Assembly: GCA_036345935.2 (NCBI GenBank)
Contig: JADWOT020000009.1
Span: 6,281,381 to 6,345,380 of the forward strand
Source: Taenia hydatigena
Taxonomy: Eukaryota > Platyhelminthes > Cestoda > Cyclophyllidea > Taeniidae
Length of the DNA: 64,000 bases
Reading direction: 5' to 3'
Part shown: positions 1 to 15,300 of the stretch, piece after piece
Layout of the letters: the number at the start of each line of letters is the position of its first letter
Position numbering within the stretch: position 1 is the first letter of the stretch
Position numbers and translations under genes: made by a program
The notes under the pieces: generated by a model
The model's database searches: none
Told to the model about the DNA's origin: nothing
What the model saw: the letters and a program-made list of their open reading frames with translations, nothing else

Positions 1-3000
1 CCATCTCCTTGTACTCAACTTTATATTTTATACTCAAAGCATGTAGCTGCCTCTCCTCTCCCATTAACCCCGACGCATTTTCATTTCCACTGGTTTTTTT
101 TGAATTTAGACCTCTTAATGCATCACACCAGTCCGGGAGCGAATAAACGCTCACTCTAGTAGATGCTCCGATCTTTTTCGCTATCTAAAGGGAGCTCGTA
201 TTTAAATACATTAAAGTTTTCTTCACTGACTTAGGAATTCAGACAATGGCGAACACCCGAGTCACTGGGAAAGCCAGTTTGGGTGTGTCTGCTATTAGAG
301 CAGAGTGGAAATGCGCCCTCAGGCTCGGTTAAACACGAACGGAGCACGCAACGGACTGCGTGTGAGTATTTCTGCATGTAAAGCTTGTGTGGTGAGGCCT
401 CTTGTCTGTGCAAAAAGTCAACGAACCAGTCCAATTATTTCTGAAATCAAACAAAACTTCGTACGTGCAAAGTGCGTGAAACAGAAATATTTTGGGCAAT
501 GTATGCTTAGATGAGAAAATAAAAACGGTTATTTGCATAAGCATTCTTTTACATCCTAGGAGAGTCAGAAAAAACGTTTAGTTGAACAGGGCTGTTGTGT
601 GTAATTAGGTAATGCAAGTTCTATTAAGTAAATCAGTCGACCCTTGTTCATTAGCCTACTAGAAAGCAGTTATCACAAACTGAACAAAATAAATTTTGCA
701 GATTTTGGTTCGTTTGATGCAGGCGAATTGGGTGTTGGTCTCCGATTAGCACCGCTTTACAATACTAAGTGATTCGATGATGCCAAAATCTACCAGCGTC
801 TACTATTGGTGAAACTTTTCCCCAATTCACAACAGGTACTATAGGTGTACGACGTTGGGTCAATTTCCTTAAATGCAGCGCTAATGTCCCAGGTGGACAG
901 GGCTCAGATGCAAACAAGTGCGTGCACGTACGCACGGATGGCTAAAGGTCACAGGAAAAGTGCAGAGAGGCATGCCGAGACTTGCCCAGCCGTCGTCCAT
1001 GCGTGCCCGCCGTACGTACGTGGGTCTGCATCTTCGTGTGGCAATTGGCTATTTGGGCACAAAACACTCCACCCCCAACCATGTTTGCCGAAGTATTTAG
1101 AGTGGGGAAAGAAATAGCCTAATATCCCAATTTAGCTACTACGGCGACATCCCAAAGTAGGGTAAGACACGCGGAATTAGAAGGTATAGCCGATAGAACT
1201 ACAAAATTGGCTCGACATGTTTTGCAGCCTATTTATATCAACCTCACAAAACAGGCTTCAATCAAGATGGCCACATTTTCTTCTGTGAACATTCATCCTT
1301 GCCGAGATATTCGTACGTAGATGAGTGAAACACTGGTGTTCTGATATTCCATTGAGATAACGGGAGAAGTGACAACTAGACTGCGTCTCAAAGTGAATAT
1401 GCATATAACATCTGTGAAGAGCTTTAACTATTTTATTAACTAACTGAAGTTTTAGCGCATGGTTTCGCCTAGACTTCAACAAAAAGAAGAAAGTCTCCTT
1501 TAATAAATCATACACAGTTTCTTTATTATTAACATCGAGTTGCAAGTGGTAAAAACAAAATAAGATAATCTTTCCCTTACATAATTGCGGTGATAAAAAA
1601 GGGTTTGCTGCTTTTATGTGGAAGTGGAACGTAGGAGCTCCTGGAACCTAGCAACATTCACTTGTACTTTCCGTAAAGGAGAAGGTACATGTTAATGCTG
1701 AAATATGAAGAGAATAACTTGTGAAGCATAAAATAGTGTGGTTGATAAGGGTGGACAACTTAAAAATTGAGAGTAAGACCGACGCATCGCTGGTCTTCTC
1801 CGGTAAGTATGGTAAAAGCTGAGACTTTTTAAAATATAGGTATAAGAATACAGTCTTTCTAAGCAAGTCTTGGGATAGGGCTGACAATCAACTATTTCAT
1901 ACGCTTTTCACATTTTTATGCGTGACGATTAAGTAAACACATCTTGACGGTTTTCTGCATAGGTGTGAGACAAACAACCTGGACTTTTTCTTAGCCCATT
2001 GGGCGAAGCAGAGAGTTATTAGACTTAATGACTGAAAATTTCCGCAAAATAGATAGATTAATAAAAATTCATCTGCCACATGAAAGAACACAGACTAGGC
2101 CCTAATGCAGCATTAGAAAAGTAGGTAGGTCGAGCTTTTAATAATCGTGAGGTTGAGGAGCCGCTTTTTTAACCACTTACCAATATAGAATAAGCTTGTT
2201 AGATAATAATATTACACTGGAAAAATTTGGTGTCTGAATTACATGAAAGTGGTTGTGCTTTCCTTAAGGCTGGATTTTCTTATTCCCTTAACTGCACAAA
2301 ATACCTGCTGCTATTTACAAAGGCTAACACATGAATGAAATTTGAAATATAATCTAAAAACTCGATGAAATGCACTAATGAATGTGCTAGCATTGTATAG
2401 AGTTCAAAGTTTTGCATTTTGGAACATAACAAACAACTACAACAATGACAGGATGGTAAAGGATTTGAGAAATGCTTTACTAAGACTTCGTACAGTGTGC
2501 TCTGTTGGGATCTTGATGAGAGTAGGCACTAATTCACCGATTCTGCAAATTATGCTCCTTTTTAAGTGCTAAAGTTAAAAATGTTGCATCCAACGGCTGT
2601 GGAGCAATAGAAAACTTGAAAAAATGCCGCACTAGCGCTCAAAAAGCGCATTCCTTTCCCAGTGTCGGTGAGAGAGAGAGAGAGAGCGAGTTGCATGCGG
2701 AAGGCGCACAAACCACTTCCCTACGACTGATCGGTTGGGGAATTGATGACCACCCTCCTGTCAAGATGCTCTTGAGAAAAGAGCCAACAATAATTACGTG
2801 TGAGCAAGATATGGGCATGTGGGAGAGATGAATGGGAAACGTCATGTAGCACATTCACATTCCGAAATAGGGATGTGACGATGCTTGGAGGGTACGGAAA
2901 AGACCCATGATGACTCAAGACCCGCCGAAGGCGGTTAGTCATAGGCCTCGCTGTTGTACACAGGCGAGGAAAAAAAACAAGCTCCAAATGGTTTGCGTGT

Positions 3001-3307
3001 GCCACGGTAGCATCGGGTGGAGACGAGGATGTCTCGCGTGCAAGTCTTTTTTATCCACTTTTTCCATTTGACTGACTAATTAACCTATTGGAATCTCATT
3101 CCTGCATGCAATGGAGACTAGTATTACAATTTAAGCGACCGCAGATATAAATGACACACGCGAAGGAAATGTTTAAAATTCACTAAGCCATATAAAACGG
3201 TTTCGAATGGATTAATAAATAAAACCTTATTAATTGATTTAGATGTCGGATTGATAGAGAAGTCACACTTTCTACCGAAGTAAAATAAGTACAAGTATAA
3301 ATTAAAC
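1..3307. other. gene-poor left flank
   Basis: No coding exon with convincing splice sites is seen on either strand. Two GC-richer patches stand out from the AT-rich background: about 890-1080, with alternating CGTACGTACG-like words, and about 2640-3030, which contains a GA repeat. Open frames here are short and have no recognisable domain. The part just left of 3308 should contain the 3' UTR of the minus-strand transporter, but no canonical AATAAA (TTTATT on the plus strand) is present within about 300 bases of its stop. Confidence 0.6.
2670..2686. repeat. (GA)n microsatellite
   Basis: An uninterrupted GA dinucleotide run of about 17 bases lies inside a GC-richer patch of the left flank. It is a simple sequence repeat with no evident coding role. 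Confidence 0.9.
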
Positions 3308-6300
3308 CTAACGATAATTTCCAACATACGCGGTGAGCACGAAGGCGAGAGCGAGGATTAGAGCTCCTATGTGAAACACAAAGCCGGCATTCATAAAAAC
3401 CGTGGTGGCAAACAGTGCTGGCAACGCAGTCAGGCCTATGAATGAACCCAACGCATCCGCGAAGCCGACGAGTGCGTACAGGAGACCTTGACGATTAAAA
3501 ACAAGTGCGACAGAAGGAAATAACTGCTATAAGTAAAATAAGCAAACGGACTAAACCACTTTTTGGTTTGGATGTAAAGGAAGATTAGTTCATTAATGCA
3601 AGCTAGGCTTTGATAGCCAGTTATGCGCGAACATTTACTTGAATTTGACTTTCTTTCGGAACTGATAAATTGCTTAGTTAACGGAAGAAAAGTCCTCTAA
3701 CTTGAATTTTCAAGGTTTACTTGTTGTCTCATTGCGGACCAAGAAGAAGTTATTGTTGACTCACCTTGCACTTCACACGCCACCAAACTCGATAGAAGGG
3801 CTCGTGCTAGGGGTCCGTAAAACTGGAAGGCATTCAAAGTCATACCTGAATATGCACAATATAAGGCGATAAAATAACTGTCAAAAAAATGCGAAAATGA
3901 TAAAAGTTGGCATAAAAGTCCTTAGTCACTTTTGATCTGAAAAGCGAGCACTTTAAATACATTCCTGCGATTTTGGAATTGACACCATTCGGGACACACC
4001 AATAAGTTGCATTCGAACTACGGTAATTCGAGACAAATCAGACCCCTTGTCATTCATTTACTCAAGTCACTGCCCATCAAATTTAACCGATACTGGGAGC
4101 CACTTTGGACAGTGATTTCAAAATTTACCTCTCATCGCCTTATTGGGGGAAGGGAAGTTATGTATGATGGAAAAGTTACAATTGCTAAGAAGTACTCATT
4201 CATTAATTTTAATTAAAACTATGCATGTTCAAAATATTGTGCCACTTTTCTTCCGTGCAAAGCTCTGCTTTTGGCTGAAGGCAAATTTCTAATATTATCG
4301 TGATGAGATTTGCATTCCAACTTGTAATAAACAATAGGTTTACGGGCCTGTTGAGTTCTAACAACAAACAAAACAGTTAAATGAAGTGGAATCAGGGAAG
4401 ATGTAAACTTACCAATGAAGAGCAGAACGAAACATGTGGGTTTGTCGAAGTTGCTCGAGATTCCGTAGAAGAACCGGCTCGCAGCCATGACCAGGAAGAT
4501 CCCGCCAAGACTGAATAGCATGATACGCCTAGCCTCTAGGATCTTGACCTTCTTTTCAACGGAAATATCGGCTTCATTGAGGTGTGGGACGTCATCCTCG
4601 CCAGTGGACGACCTAGACGCCCTGAGCGCTGGTACGTTTGGTGTGGCCAGTTTAGGCTGCAAGTAGAACATGTTGAACAGCACGAAGAGGCCAGAAACAA
4701 TTGAACATCCGATAGATCGTAGTCCACTGAAACAGGAAACAATTGGCTTTTGGCAGATGGGATCGCTACTGACAACTGGGTATACCGTTAGCTGAACATC
4801 CGAAATCACGAAGTAAGTAGTTTAACCGGACTTGCAGTGATTAAATTGAGGACAAGTACATTAGCACTTGCTATGTAAACATAATAGTGACGCTATGCTG
4901 CGGTTTTAAATATTGAAAAGCGAATGTATCTTTGCCGGAAATATAACTATCGTATTTGCGATCCTTAAAACTCTTAAAATTCTTTTATGGTCCAATGCTG
5001 CACCACTTTACGAGGGTTTGCACCTTAACGCATGTTTCTCATTCTCTTAGAGGGACACTGCTGGCTACCTTAATTCCGTGCCGTCTTCTGGTGTGTTCTC
5101 TGAGTGCAGTGCAAGTGGAATGCAGAAGATATACACAAATGGGAGCATAGTTTCGGTTTCTTTCATACATCCTCTGAATATAGACATTCTAACAAGGTTG
5201 AGAGATGGCGTGATGCATGCTATGCACTGAAACTCCCTGAAGTAGATGTAAAACCAGAGTAAATTATGTGCATTTTGAAAAGAACAAGATACCAGGCTGT
5301 GTAAATCAGTTCCACGTTCAATAAATCATCGCGATTTATTACTCCTGCGGTGTAACGCAGAGAAGCCTTTATATTATTGTAAGTTATAGCTTATTTACAG
5401 TGGTTTCGAAGTAAATTTAACACGTGATTCCTTCCTTTAAAGTGATTTGAAATTGATAGTTGCCTTCAAATGATTCAGTCGTAGATTTGCTATCGTATTT
5501 TCTGAATCGCTTCCTTTCATCACATTCACATTGATAAAAATGAACTCAAACCTCACCCTATTTTGAGATGTATGAAGAAATTATAAGTTAAAGTTAAAAT
5601 TGTGCCCACTAATGGTGGGATGTTGGCGGAACTCACTTACCTTTCTTTGCCAAACACATAGACCCAAAAGTGGTTTACTAAACAGATGATTAAACGCTAG
5701 TTAGTATTTAAAACTTTCTTTTATACCCCAGTGGAGGTAATTGGCAGTAATTCCGCGAACACGACTGGTGACGACAGCAATAGATATAGGGATGGAGTTG
5801 TAAATGTTTGAGGGCATCAAAAATGCCATCCATTTAGGGCTTGGTGCAAAATAAGCTCACTCGATTTGGAAGGCTTCAAAATTAGACGCTTATAATACAT
5901 AAGGACGGCTTATTAGTTGACATTACGAATCTTATAAGTCACAGTCGCTAAATGCATCCAAACTTCAGTTTACATTAGATATAATTTTCTTGGAAGATGA
6001 AGAAATACGCAGGAATGCGAATATGTAAATATTATAAGAAGTCCACAGTAAGTGCCCTTCTGCAATTCCACGGTTGCCATCACCACGTTGTGTTGCATAT
6101 TCACATATCTCTAAGATAAAGCGTTTTAAAAAGAGGTCTGCCAAAGGTGAGAAAGAGGCTAGATATAACGAGGCGGTCAGGTAAGTTCATATGGTCTTCT
6201 ATGATACAATAAAATAACTAAAATAAGTTTTCCAATGGCGACACATAATTCTTCATTAGTATCACAAATGGAACCTGGTGAATCAATCTTTGTGCGATTT

Positions 6301-9300
6301 CTCACCAGAGCCACTCGACTGGTTTGAGCCATTTCTAGACGGTACATTCTGCTACCGCCAATTGCCAGTCCTCAAAACTCCATACACCGAGTTTTTCGAT
6401 AGACTATCTTCTGCAGCCTTAAAGCTGAGTTGAATTTGGCTCCGTAGACATTATGTGAAGTGAAATTTTAGGATAAGAAAGAGGTAGCGTAGAACACAAT
6501 AAAGTATGCCGTTGTGATAGTGACAAATACCTAAGCTTTGCGACCTGCGTGAAGCATAGTACTTTACATGTCTTGACAAGTGACGGCAAGACATTGGAGA
6601 GAAGTACCAATAAATACTCAAACTCTTCTGATCACGTGGTAGGTTGAGAGTCGCGGGAGCCTCTCGCCTGCTGCATGCATCACGACCACACCAAACTCAT
6701 GATCCCGCGGATGAGGCACTCATGGGGCTAATCTTTAGCCCATCATTAGAGCAAATTAGCATCTCTTTAAAATTCTGAGTGTTCGTAAAATGGACATAAA
6801 GTTGAGTGAAGTGGCATGACTTATTCTAGCTCCACAAAAGCCTTTTTTGGTTTGATATCTTTATCCAGCAGGAGTTGTTCTGCATAGCAGTGAATGTGCA
6901 GTTCTGAGTGACGAAGGTAATCTTGTCGAGTGGAAAAGGGGGCCAGTGTAAAAACGTCCAAGTAGACAGGAAACAGCGGCCAGATGAATATGAAGAGAAC
7001 CAAATTCATCTAAGGAATTAATTGATTCATTGAGTGCAACTCTATGAGTAGATAGATGCCCATAGCTAACTTAAGACATTAGTAAACATTCACTGAAAAC
7101 TTACATCTTGCAGTTTTGCAGGTGTGAAAAAAAAGCTAAGCAAAGGTTACCAAAGTAAACGGGACAATGAACGTTTCAACAAACTCTCTCTGCATTGTGT
7201 GGTTGTTTTTACTATGTGTAGACTGATTAGCTTAAAGTAGATTGATGATAACAGCAAAGTAACCTAGATTGCATCAGTTTTCAAAATGATGGAATAAATA
7301 CTGTCGTTACATGTTTATTTATGTTAAGCGTCGATGTATCCCGTCAAATACAAAAAGCATAAATGAACCGGTGAATGCAACAGTCTTGCAATCACTTGAC
7401 TTCAAAGGATCGTTAAAAGTACTCACATAGCCAATCCGACTTGTGAAATTGTCATTGTGAAAGGACTTCCGATGAAGTAGAGGTTTAGGATGGGAATATC
7501 GGTCATTGCAACCATACCAGCGAGCAAATTTGCGAGGATCTCAACGACCACTGGTATTGTCACAAAGGCAAACGCCTACAGAACATAAAAAGATGTATTT
7601 ACATGAAACGTCAGGCAAGAACAATATAATACAGGTGTTCTCAAAGCTTCAGTGGTTCGGAGAGTCATTCTAGTAAGTTTTGCCAATCCACCCAATCTAT
7701 TTAAATGTTAAGCTGCAGTGGATGGAGTTGCTAAATAGCGCGAAACGAATGGCGTTCAAAAAACAAACTCTTTAGCCATTTTTCTGTCTCCACCGGGAAT
7801 TTCAGTCGATTTAATGAGTTTGCAAACAACCCTTACAAATTACCCAACCGGAACCTATTTCAACTTTTACATTAAAAGAGCCTCGTGCTCACCCTCTATA
7901 GTGTTAAAAGGTCTCAATGAATTCGCCAATTTTAAGCTATATTCATGACTTCAACATTCTTATCGGTGAAATGAAGAAGGATGTGCCCAGATGTTTTTTG
8001 ATATTATCACTCAGAAGAGGATTTTTGTATCCTTTCTGAAATGCAAGTCATTAGGGATAAGTAAGGTGGAAATATGATTGAAGCTAATGTGATGAAGTTC
8101 TAATTGCGATACATTCATAAATTTGTGACCTCACACAATTCATTGTGGACGAAATTCTTTTCAAACACAAGCATCCAAAGCTCCACCTCTCTGCCTTCGA
8201 TTCTGCATAACAATCACCACATGAAATAGAACGTTTAATCCTCTCAAATAAACTTTTTTGAACAGCATTCTATGCAAAACTATCTGGCACTTGTTAACGG
8301 CTATAAGATGAGCCATGTATGCGGTGGAATTTGAATCCTAATCAGGAGAAGACGTGAATGATATGGCTGCACCTTCTGCCCAGTGCCTTTAGTAACTATC
8401 TGTGTTGCCACGGCTTAACATTCGGCCTTGTTTACTTAGGGCATTTAGACGGCCCAGACTTATGCATTATTTATCCCCTTCTTTAGGAGTAGCCCGTTTG
8501 GCAATGAGGCATTCGGATTTGTTGACTTCGAGAAATCAAACTCCAAATGATCAGCAAAGCGCACCAATTCGGTTGCGAATTAAAATGGACTAAAAAGCAG
8601 ATGAATTTGATGACGCGACTTTGAACCCACATGGAAGGGGAGCAATTTTACCTCTAGAGGAAAAAATAGCACCAAGTCCTGGAGTGACGAATTCATGCAT
8701 CTTCCTGAAATGCCCTCCACCCTCTTGTATTTTTGTATTTTTTAAATTGGATTTTTGTAGCTACCAAATCCGAATTTAGGTAGTTTTGCAGCAGCATCAC
8801 ACACGCTGAGGAGGACGCAGACATTTATGGAAAGGAGCTATAGTAGCAGTCACTTCTAAGAATGTTTAGATAGATGGTAGGCCTATGGTTTGAACGCGAA
8901 AATTCTCAATATCTGCCTATTAAAAGACGTACTTGCTCTGACATAAACAAAGAACTATTTTTCTGAATTCTTGATCTCTCTATAGTGATTAACTTGTTAA
9001 AGCAATTTCGATACAAAGATGTAGAATAACAAATACGTGTTAATATAGGTACGGGTTGCAATTCTTTCACACACCAAAGATTTTTCAAATGACCTTGGCG
9101 CATACTGATCCAGTTGGCAAAGCATTGACTACTTGTCAGGCAGGCCACCTATTTTAGAGCTAATCATAATTAATCCGTAGCACATCTCAATCTCGACTAG
9201 TTCAATATTTTATTAACTAAAGGCTACAGGGTGGGCGATTTCTGAACTGCAGTCAGTACCCTATCTCACCTGCTTGAGAGCGAGGCAGCGGGACTTCTTT

Positions 9301-12300
9301 GATGGAGGATCGGAAGGAGTTGGAGATGCCTCCGTGCTTGCGGTAGAGACAGAGAGGAGCTTTCGTCTTGATTCCCGGTCAAACTCCTGGGATGTTTCCT
9401 CTTTGGTAGCTGGATTGTACCAGAGATCTCGGGTATTGGGTAGAAGCGCCGATAACACCGCGTTGATGCCCGTAAAGATGAGGATTACCCAACCAGAAAG
9501 TGCAAATCCAAATTTTTGAATAACAGGTCCTAAGAGGAAAGCAGAAAAGTAAATTATTTCGTTTTTGGTGAATGAACGTTGGAGGCAATTTTTTATGCGA
9601 CTTATGGTGTAAGATTGAAATGGAAATTTCACTCACTGTGCCATATGAGATTTGGTGAGCTGAATAGTTTTACCTTTCGGTGAAATGAGTAGGAAGGTGA
9701 AGGAAGCGTGTTAGAGACATTTCGAGTTTCGAAAAATTATAAAATATTACACCTAAAAGATCGCTTTAAGGTAAGGCTTGCATTTTTACTTGCTCGAATA
9801 AACATTTTGGTGCAACAACAAATATATTAAAATAAAGCATTACAATCATTTATGCATCACTTGAACTGAGTCAGGTAGAAAATTCACAGTAAAATAGCGT
9901 TTGCATGGATGCACACGCTCACCGATGACCATTGTGCCAACGGACAGGGTGATACCTGTGCAACCTTCGAAAAGAGCGATGAAGGAGAGACGCTCAGAGG
10001 CCATTGAGGACTGCACTGTGGCCACCGACTTCGGCTCACCCTTCTCCAAAATGGATCTGGTGCGGCGTCTCTCGAATGACGGAGGTGGCGTTTCGCTGCC
10101 TATGGGTTGCGGCACAGTTGATAGACGCCGCTCCATGACCTCCGCTTTCTGTTCTGTCAAGTCCGCAATGCATACGTAGAGCTGAAATTGCATTCCATGG
10201 GAGGAAGGAGAGCAGTTAATTCACACTTCTCCACATGTATTTGCATAGATCTACTTATTCTTGACTGACCTATATCGTAGAAATTTGAACAAACCTTGGA
10301 CGATTGATTTCATTAAACCGTCTGATTCACAAGCCTCAAATGGCATGATTTAAGGGTGAAAGATATTAATGACAGCGTTTAAGTCAAAAGAAAGCAAGTT
10401 ATTTTTGACTAATGCTATAATGCCTGATGTTACCGAGGCATCCTAAATGGATTCAAATGAGATACAACCCACGTCAGGGATTGCATGATTCTCATAAAAT
10501 CCACATATTTACTCGCAGGTAGAAATTAGCATAACTTAAGGAAAAGCAATCCGAGATTTTACCAAGCTACGTTATGCAACATTTTTGTTATTGCCTTAAA
10601 GTCCAAATAAATTGACAGTTTCAGCAGACTTTGCAATTTTATGACTGCCAAAAAAACAATGATTATTGGTCAAATCACTAAAGCTAATGAAACTTAAAAG
10701 AAATTTTGGGGCGTGAATGTTATCAATAATAAAATTACAATATTATGATAAACCTCGTCTCTGGAACGTGTCCTGAGCCAACATGTGTTGCCCCTGTGGA
10801 TAGATGATGGCTTAAGCATCTTCTTTACAATGTTGCAGCTATGCAACAGTAAGTATTTGAAACTTAAATCCTCCTTCGATTTTCCTTTTAGTTCATTACA
10901 GATTGTATGCATGTCTAAGATAAAGTAGCAACAAGTAGTGCATGCTAGGCATGAGGATCTGCGGCTCTTTACCTCGCTTCACTGAGTGCCGAGGAATGAC
11001 GTTACAACAAATGCCCGCCTCATGTCTTGACGTGCTTTATGCGTGGTGCGAGGCTCAGACTTAACAGTCTCTGACTAGAGAAGCACACTCGTAACTTCCC
11101 GATTGTATTTTCGCTTGTCAAATGTGAAACAGTTCATCGCTTGAAGATCCCACTTACACAAACTCAAGGCGTTACTCTCCGCCAAATTCTTAGTGAGTGT
11201 GACAGGCATCTTTGCATCAAAATAAATTCTACGATAATAGCATGAGAGACTGATGCACTCAGATTTTATTACCTGAGTCATTATCCCGTAGACACCATTC
11301 CCTAGAATACTGGATGGAAGCGTTGCAACTATCAGAACCCACAGAGGTAGATGGAGAAGCATGACAAGAGCTAAAAAAAGGACGCAAGTTGATTTGTTAT
11401 AGTTCCCATTAAGCACACAACAGTCTACAAGGGAACTGCCAAAGTTACCTCTCTATATTAACATTGGGCCCGTTCAAAATCGCAAGCTATTACCCAGAAT
11501 ATCAAAATTACCTTCAGCTGCATCCATACGCCCAGGCCTTTTATGACATATCAGCATGTATTTAAGAGAAATTCATTAGGATTGGAGCCAAAACATTTCT
11601 AAAACATTTTTGGTTAGAACACTACAGACTGTATGATTGTTACATTGTTGCAGCATATAATGTTTCTAGAGGTCTTTAGCTTATATTTAGCCCCAGTTGT
11701 TTGGTACTTTCGAAAAGTTGTCTCGACTACTTTTACCGCTACTATGAAAAAACGCGTTGATGTGACAAGTAAGATAACGCTTGAAAGCGGAATTATATGG
11801 ACTAGTTTAAAGAAAACACACATTTGCTTTCTTTCATACTTTTGTCAAATTCGGTTAGGCTTACTTAGGCTAGGTAGATAGTCAGCTAGAAGTTTTTAAG
11901 AGACAATGACATACATGAAAGAAAACAATACCAAGAGGAAGTAGGAACCTCTAAAGCCTAACAGCGGTATTTTTTACCCTGGTAACCCCAAATAGTAAGG
12001 TAGATTTACGAGCACCACCGCAAATCAAGCAATTTACGTGAATTTGTCACGAAGTTGGCTTCCACACTGTTCATAGGCTTGTCACTTAAATTTAATGCTT
12101 TAATGGACAAAGCATGCTTGACTGCAACAAGAAGCAAATAACTTCAAAATCGTCTCGCGCTTTACATATGGTGGATTGCCTTCTTTGGGGGTTCATTTAC
12201 AGTTCCGGCATTTTGGAAGTCAAGTCCTTCATCGTAATTTCCTTTAAATTCAAAACATCTCGTAAATACTGCATATCCCTCACTTGAATGAGATTATTTT

Positions 12301-15300
12301 CGTGCACTTTATCGTCTGAATGTGGACAAGGAATGCTCGTTGTAACCTGTCATTGTCAATGAATGTCGCAGATGCAAAATACAAAGGCATTTAAAAGCCA
12401 GGCATTTTGACTTTTATCCTCATTTGTTGACTCCACTAAGACAAATTTTATGCAACACTTTTACTTTTTCTATTTAGGTAAAAAGAAGTCAAAGTCGAAT
12501 GACATGCCCTCAATTTCTACTAGGAGAGCTATGGGCGGGAAAAGTAAGCATTATGTTAAAGGGTAGCAATGAAAAAAGGTACTGCTTCAAACCGATTAGG
12601 GCGAGCAATGTTTTCAGGAGAAAGTCTATTTCGGTGTCACCTCAGAGTCCACCACTAAATGTTGAGACCTATGCGCTTTAATTTCAGCACACATTTTCCA
12701 CCTTATGAAGTACTTGTGAAATAAATAAGCGAAAATCTGTTTAGCGCTTAAGAAGAATACTTTTTTCATTATTAATAAACACAAGTGCATTAAAATGATT
12801 GTTTCATATGAAAATAAACTGAAGCAATCAAGTTGAGAAGAAATAAATGGTAGTGGAGTTGAATGAGACCTTCACGCTGCCTCTGAACAGATTTAGGTGT
12901 GTGAGGTGAGATAATGAAGCTTTGTAGTGTTACGGACGGGCTTTAGTTTTTTACTTCAGCCGGCTCTGTGCCAAGGCGCCTAAACAAATCCGCCAAGTAC
13001 AATCAGATTGTCACTTTGTTCCTGCAATTGTGACTGATTGTTGGGGGTCAAAGGTGCGCCGTTGTGTAAAATTCTTAGTTTCCAGTGTAAATAATTGCCG
13101 CAGTAGTCAAAATGCGCATCATTTGGAAACAAGTAATTTATAAGTAGGCCACTTTCTCTGTTTCAAAGAGGCAAAATTGCGTGAATTTCACAAGTACGAT
13201 GTTGCAGTAGTAATGCGCTTATATAGTATGTGGAAGTTAGGTCTGGATAAGTTTAGTTTTGAAGAGGAGTGATTGTTCCTAGGGTTCGTATATTCTTCGA
13301 ATGAACAAGCATTCGAAACATGCCTCCAGTCAATGATCCACCTTTTGAGTTTAACCACTCTGTATCCTATCAACAATAAAAAACTGAAATCTACATACAC
13401 AAACGACTTAGTTAATTGAGTGTACCTTGGAAGGAACATGTTATGTGACAGTGAGAAGTCAGACAAATTAAGAGGAGCACTAAAGTTATTAAACTCCTTT
13501 CCAAAATAGTTACCGTCCTGGACAAAAACTCTGTTAAGCACATTTGGCTTTTACCTATTTTAATGAATGTTTTCACCACTTACACTAGCACTTATTCATG
13601 CAGTTTCCCATAGCTATGCGATTTTGCGTGTACAATTGGCCCACTATTTTATAAAAAAGTGTTACCTGTGGTCTTGAATCAATTGCTGCCATATGGTTAA
13701 ATTCAAAGAACTGTTAAAAGTAAAAATTACATACATGACCCCATAGCAGGTGACGAAGAGGAAAGTGATGGCAGTGTACGGTGTGAAGGCACTGGTGAAG
13801 GGGTTATTTTGAGAAAATAGTGCTTACTTCCATTTCTTAATGTACTTCACTATAGGATAGCTGTTTTCTTTTATAAAAATAAAACCATTTGCATTGGAGT
13901 GGTTTGATATTGTGGCTGCGATTCTCTTCATGGGATGATGATGCTGATACCAGGTGATGGGAGCATTAAAGAGGAACTGCTGGACACTATACGGCGGAGT
14001 AAACATTACACTAATTCTTAACGTTAAGTAAAGGTTAGATCCCGTCTCGAGATCATGGTATGAACTACCTTGAGCGGTCAACAGCCCCACACATAATGAG
14101 CGTAGAGTAAGCCTTCAGCATTAGCACGGTGTGCCTACTTGAGATGTTCGGTCAATTTAACCCTGTTGGTTGGAAGCGATCGTCCGAGATTTTCCTCATC
14201 TTAATGACCCACAGTAATTGTTTTAGATACGGTATGTCAGTAGCCCTGCATTTATATGCCTTATCGTTATCATTTTGCTCAACCGAGCAGCACTGTGGAG
14301 GCGCGGTGAGCGCGTTTTTATTGCTCCCTCGTGTGACTCTAATAACTTACAAATTAATGCTAGCAATGAATTGTTTATTCTTCCGATCTAATTTTGCGAT
14401 CGGCAATCGTAGCAATTATTTTAATTTATAGTAATTCGTTATGAATAAGTATGGATGAGTCTTGATCAAAACATAGTACCCAATCACTTTATTCGGTTCA
14501 TCAAAGCAAACGACTAGCCTAACATTTACAGAGTCTTTAAAAGTGGAGAAATTATAAGAGCTGCAAATGTTTACATTGATTGGCAAAACTCCAGTGTTAT
14601 TGGTGAAGTTTCGACAACCCAGGATCAGTGATGCAGGCTAATTTTCATAGCAGCTGTTTGCATTTTTGCCTTTCAAACCACAAGCGAGCGTAGTGATCGG
14701 TAAGCGTCACCAATAATGGCTATCTAGCGCAGCTTAGGCTTTTACACAAGAAAGAATTAAATTGAAAGGACCATGCCAGTAGCACGAGAAAGTTTGCATA
14801 AAAGTATGGAGAAATTCGGCTGATTAGAGGTTTCATCTGTGTTACGGCTGCGTTTATAAACTGCTTCAAATGTTTAAACAGAGGATGTTTATCCATTGGT
14901 TTTAGACCTGAATCAGTTTTGCATCAAGAGTCACGTGAGGGTAGGAAAAAATCAACTAGGAATTCTAAATCAAGTCTCTTGCCTTTTGGGACGACGTTAT
15001 GATTTGCTATTAGAGATAGGGTATACGTTGTGTTTAAATGAAGGCTTTATCGTATCACAGGCAGCAGAAAGCTTCAGAGACCCTGGTCCCCGGAAAAGGT
15101 TATTTGGAATTGCCGAAACCACTGCGTTACAGACATGAGCTTAAAGTGAAGAGAAGGGTTTCATTTTACTATTACTAATCAGCCCATTCCGAAGAAGCAA
15201 ATTAGCTGTTTGCAAATTTGAAACGATTAACCATTATTTTTGAGCATCAGACGCATCAGGATATGCATTCCTTGTTGTGTGATGGCGCACTTGGTTGGCA

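Noticed and set aside
845..1117. 90-codon plus-strand frame
   Set aside because: Low-information Cys/Ala/His mix in a GC-rich patch; no splice sites, no motif, and a second frame is open over the same bases.
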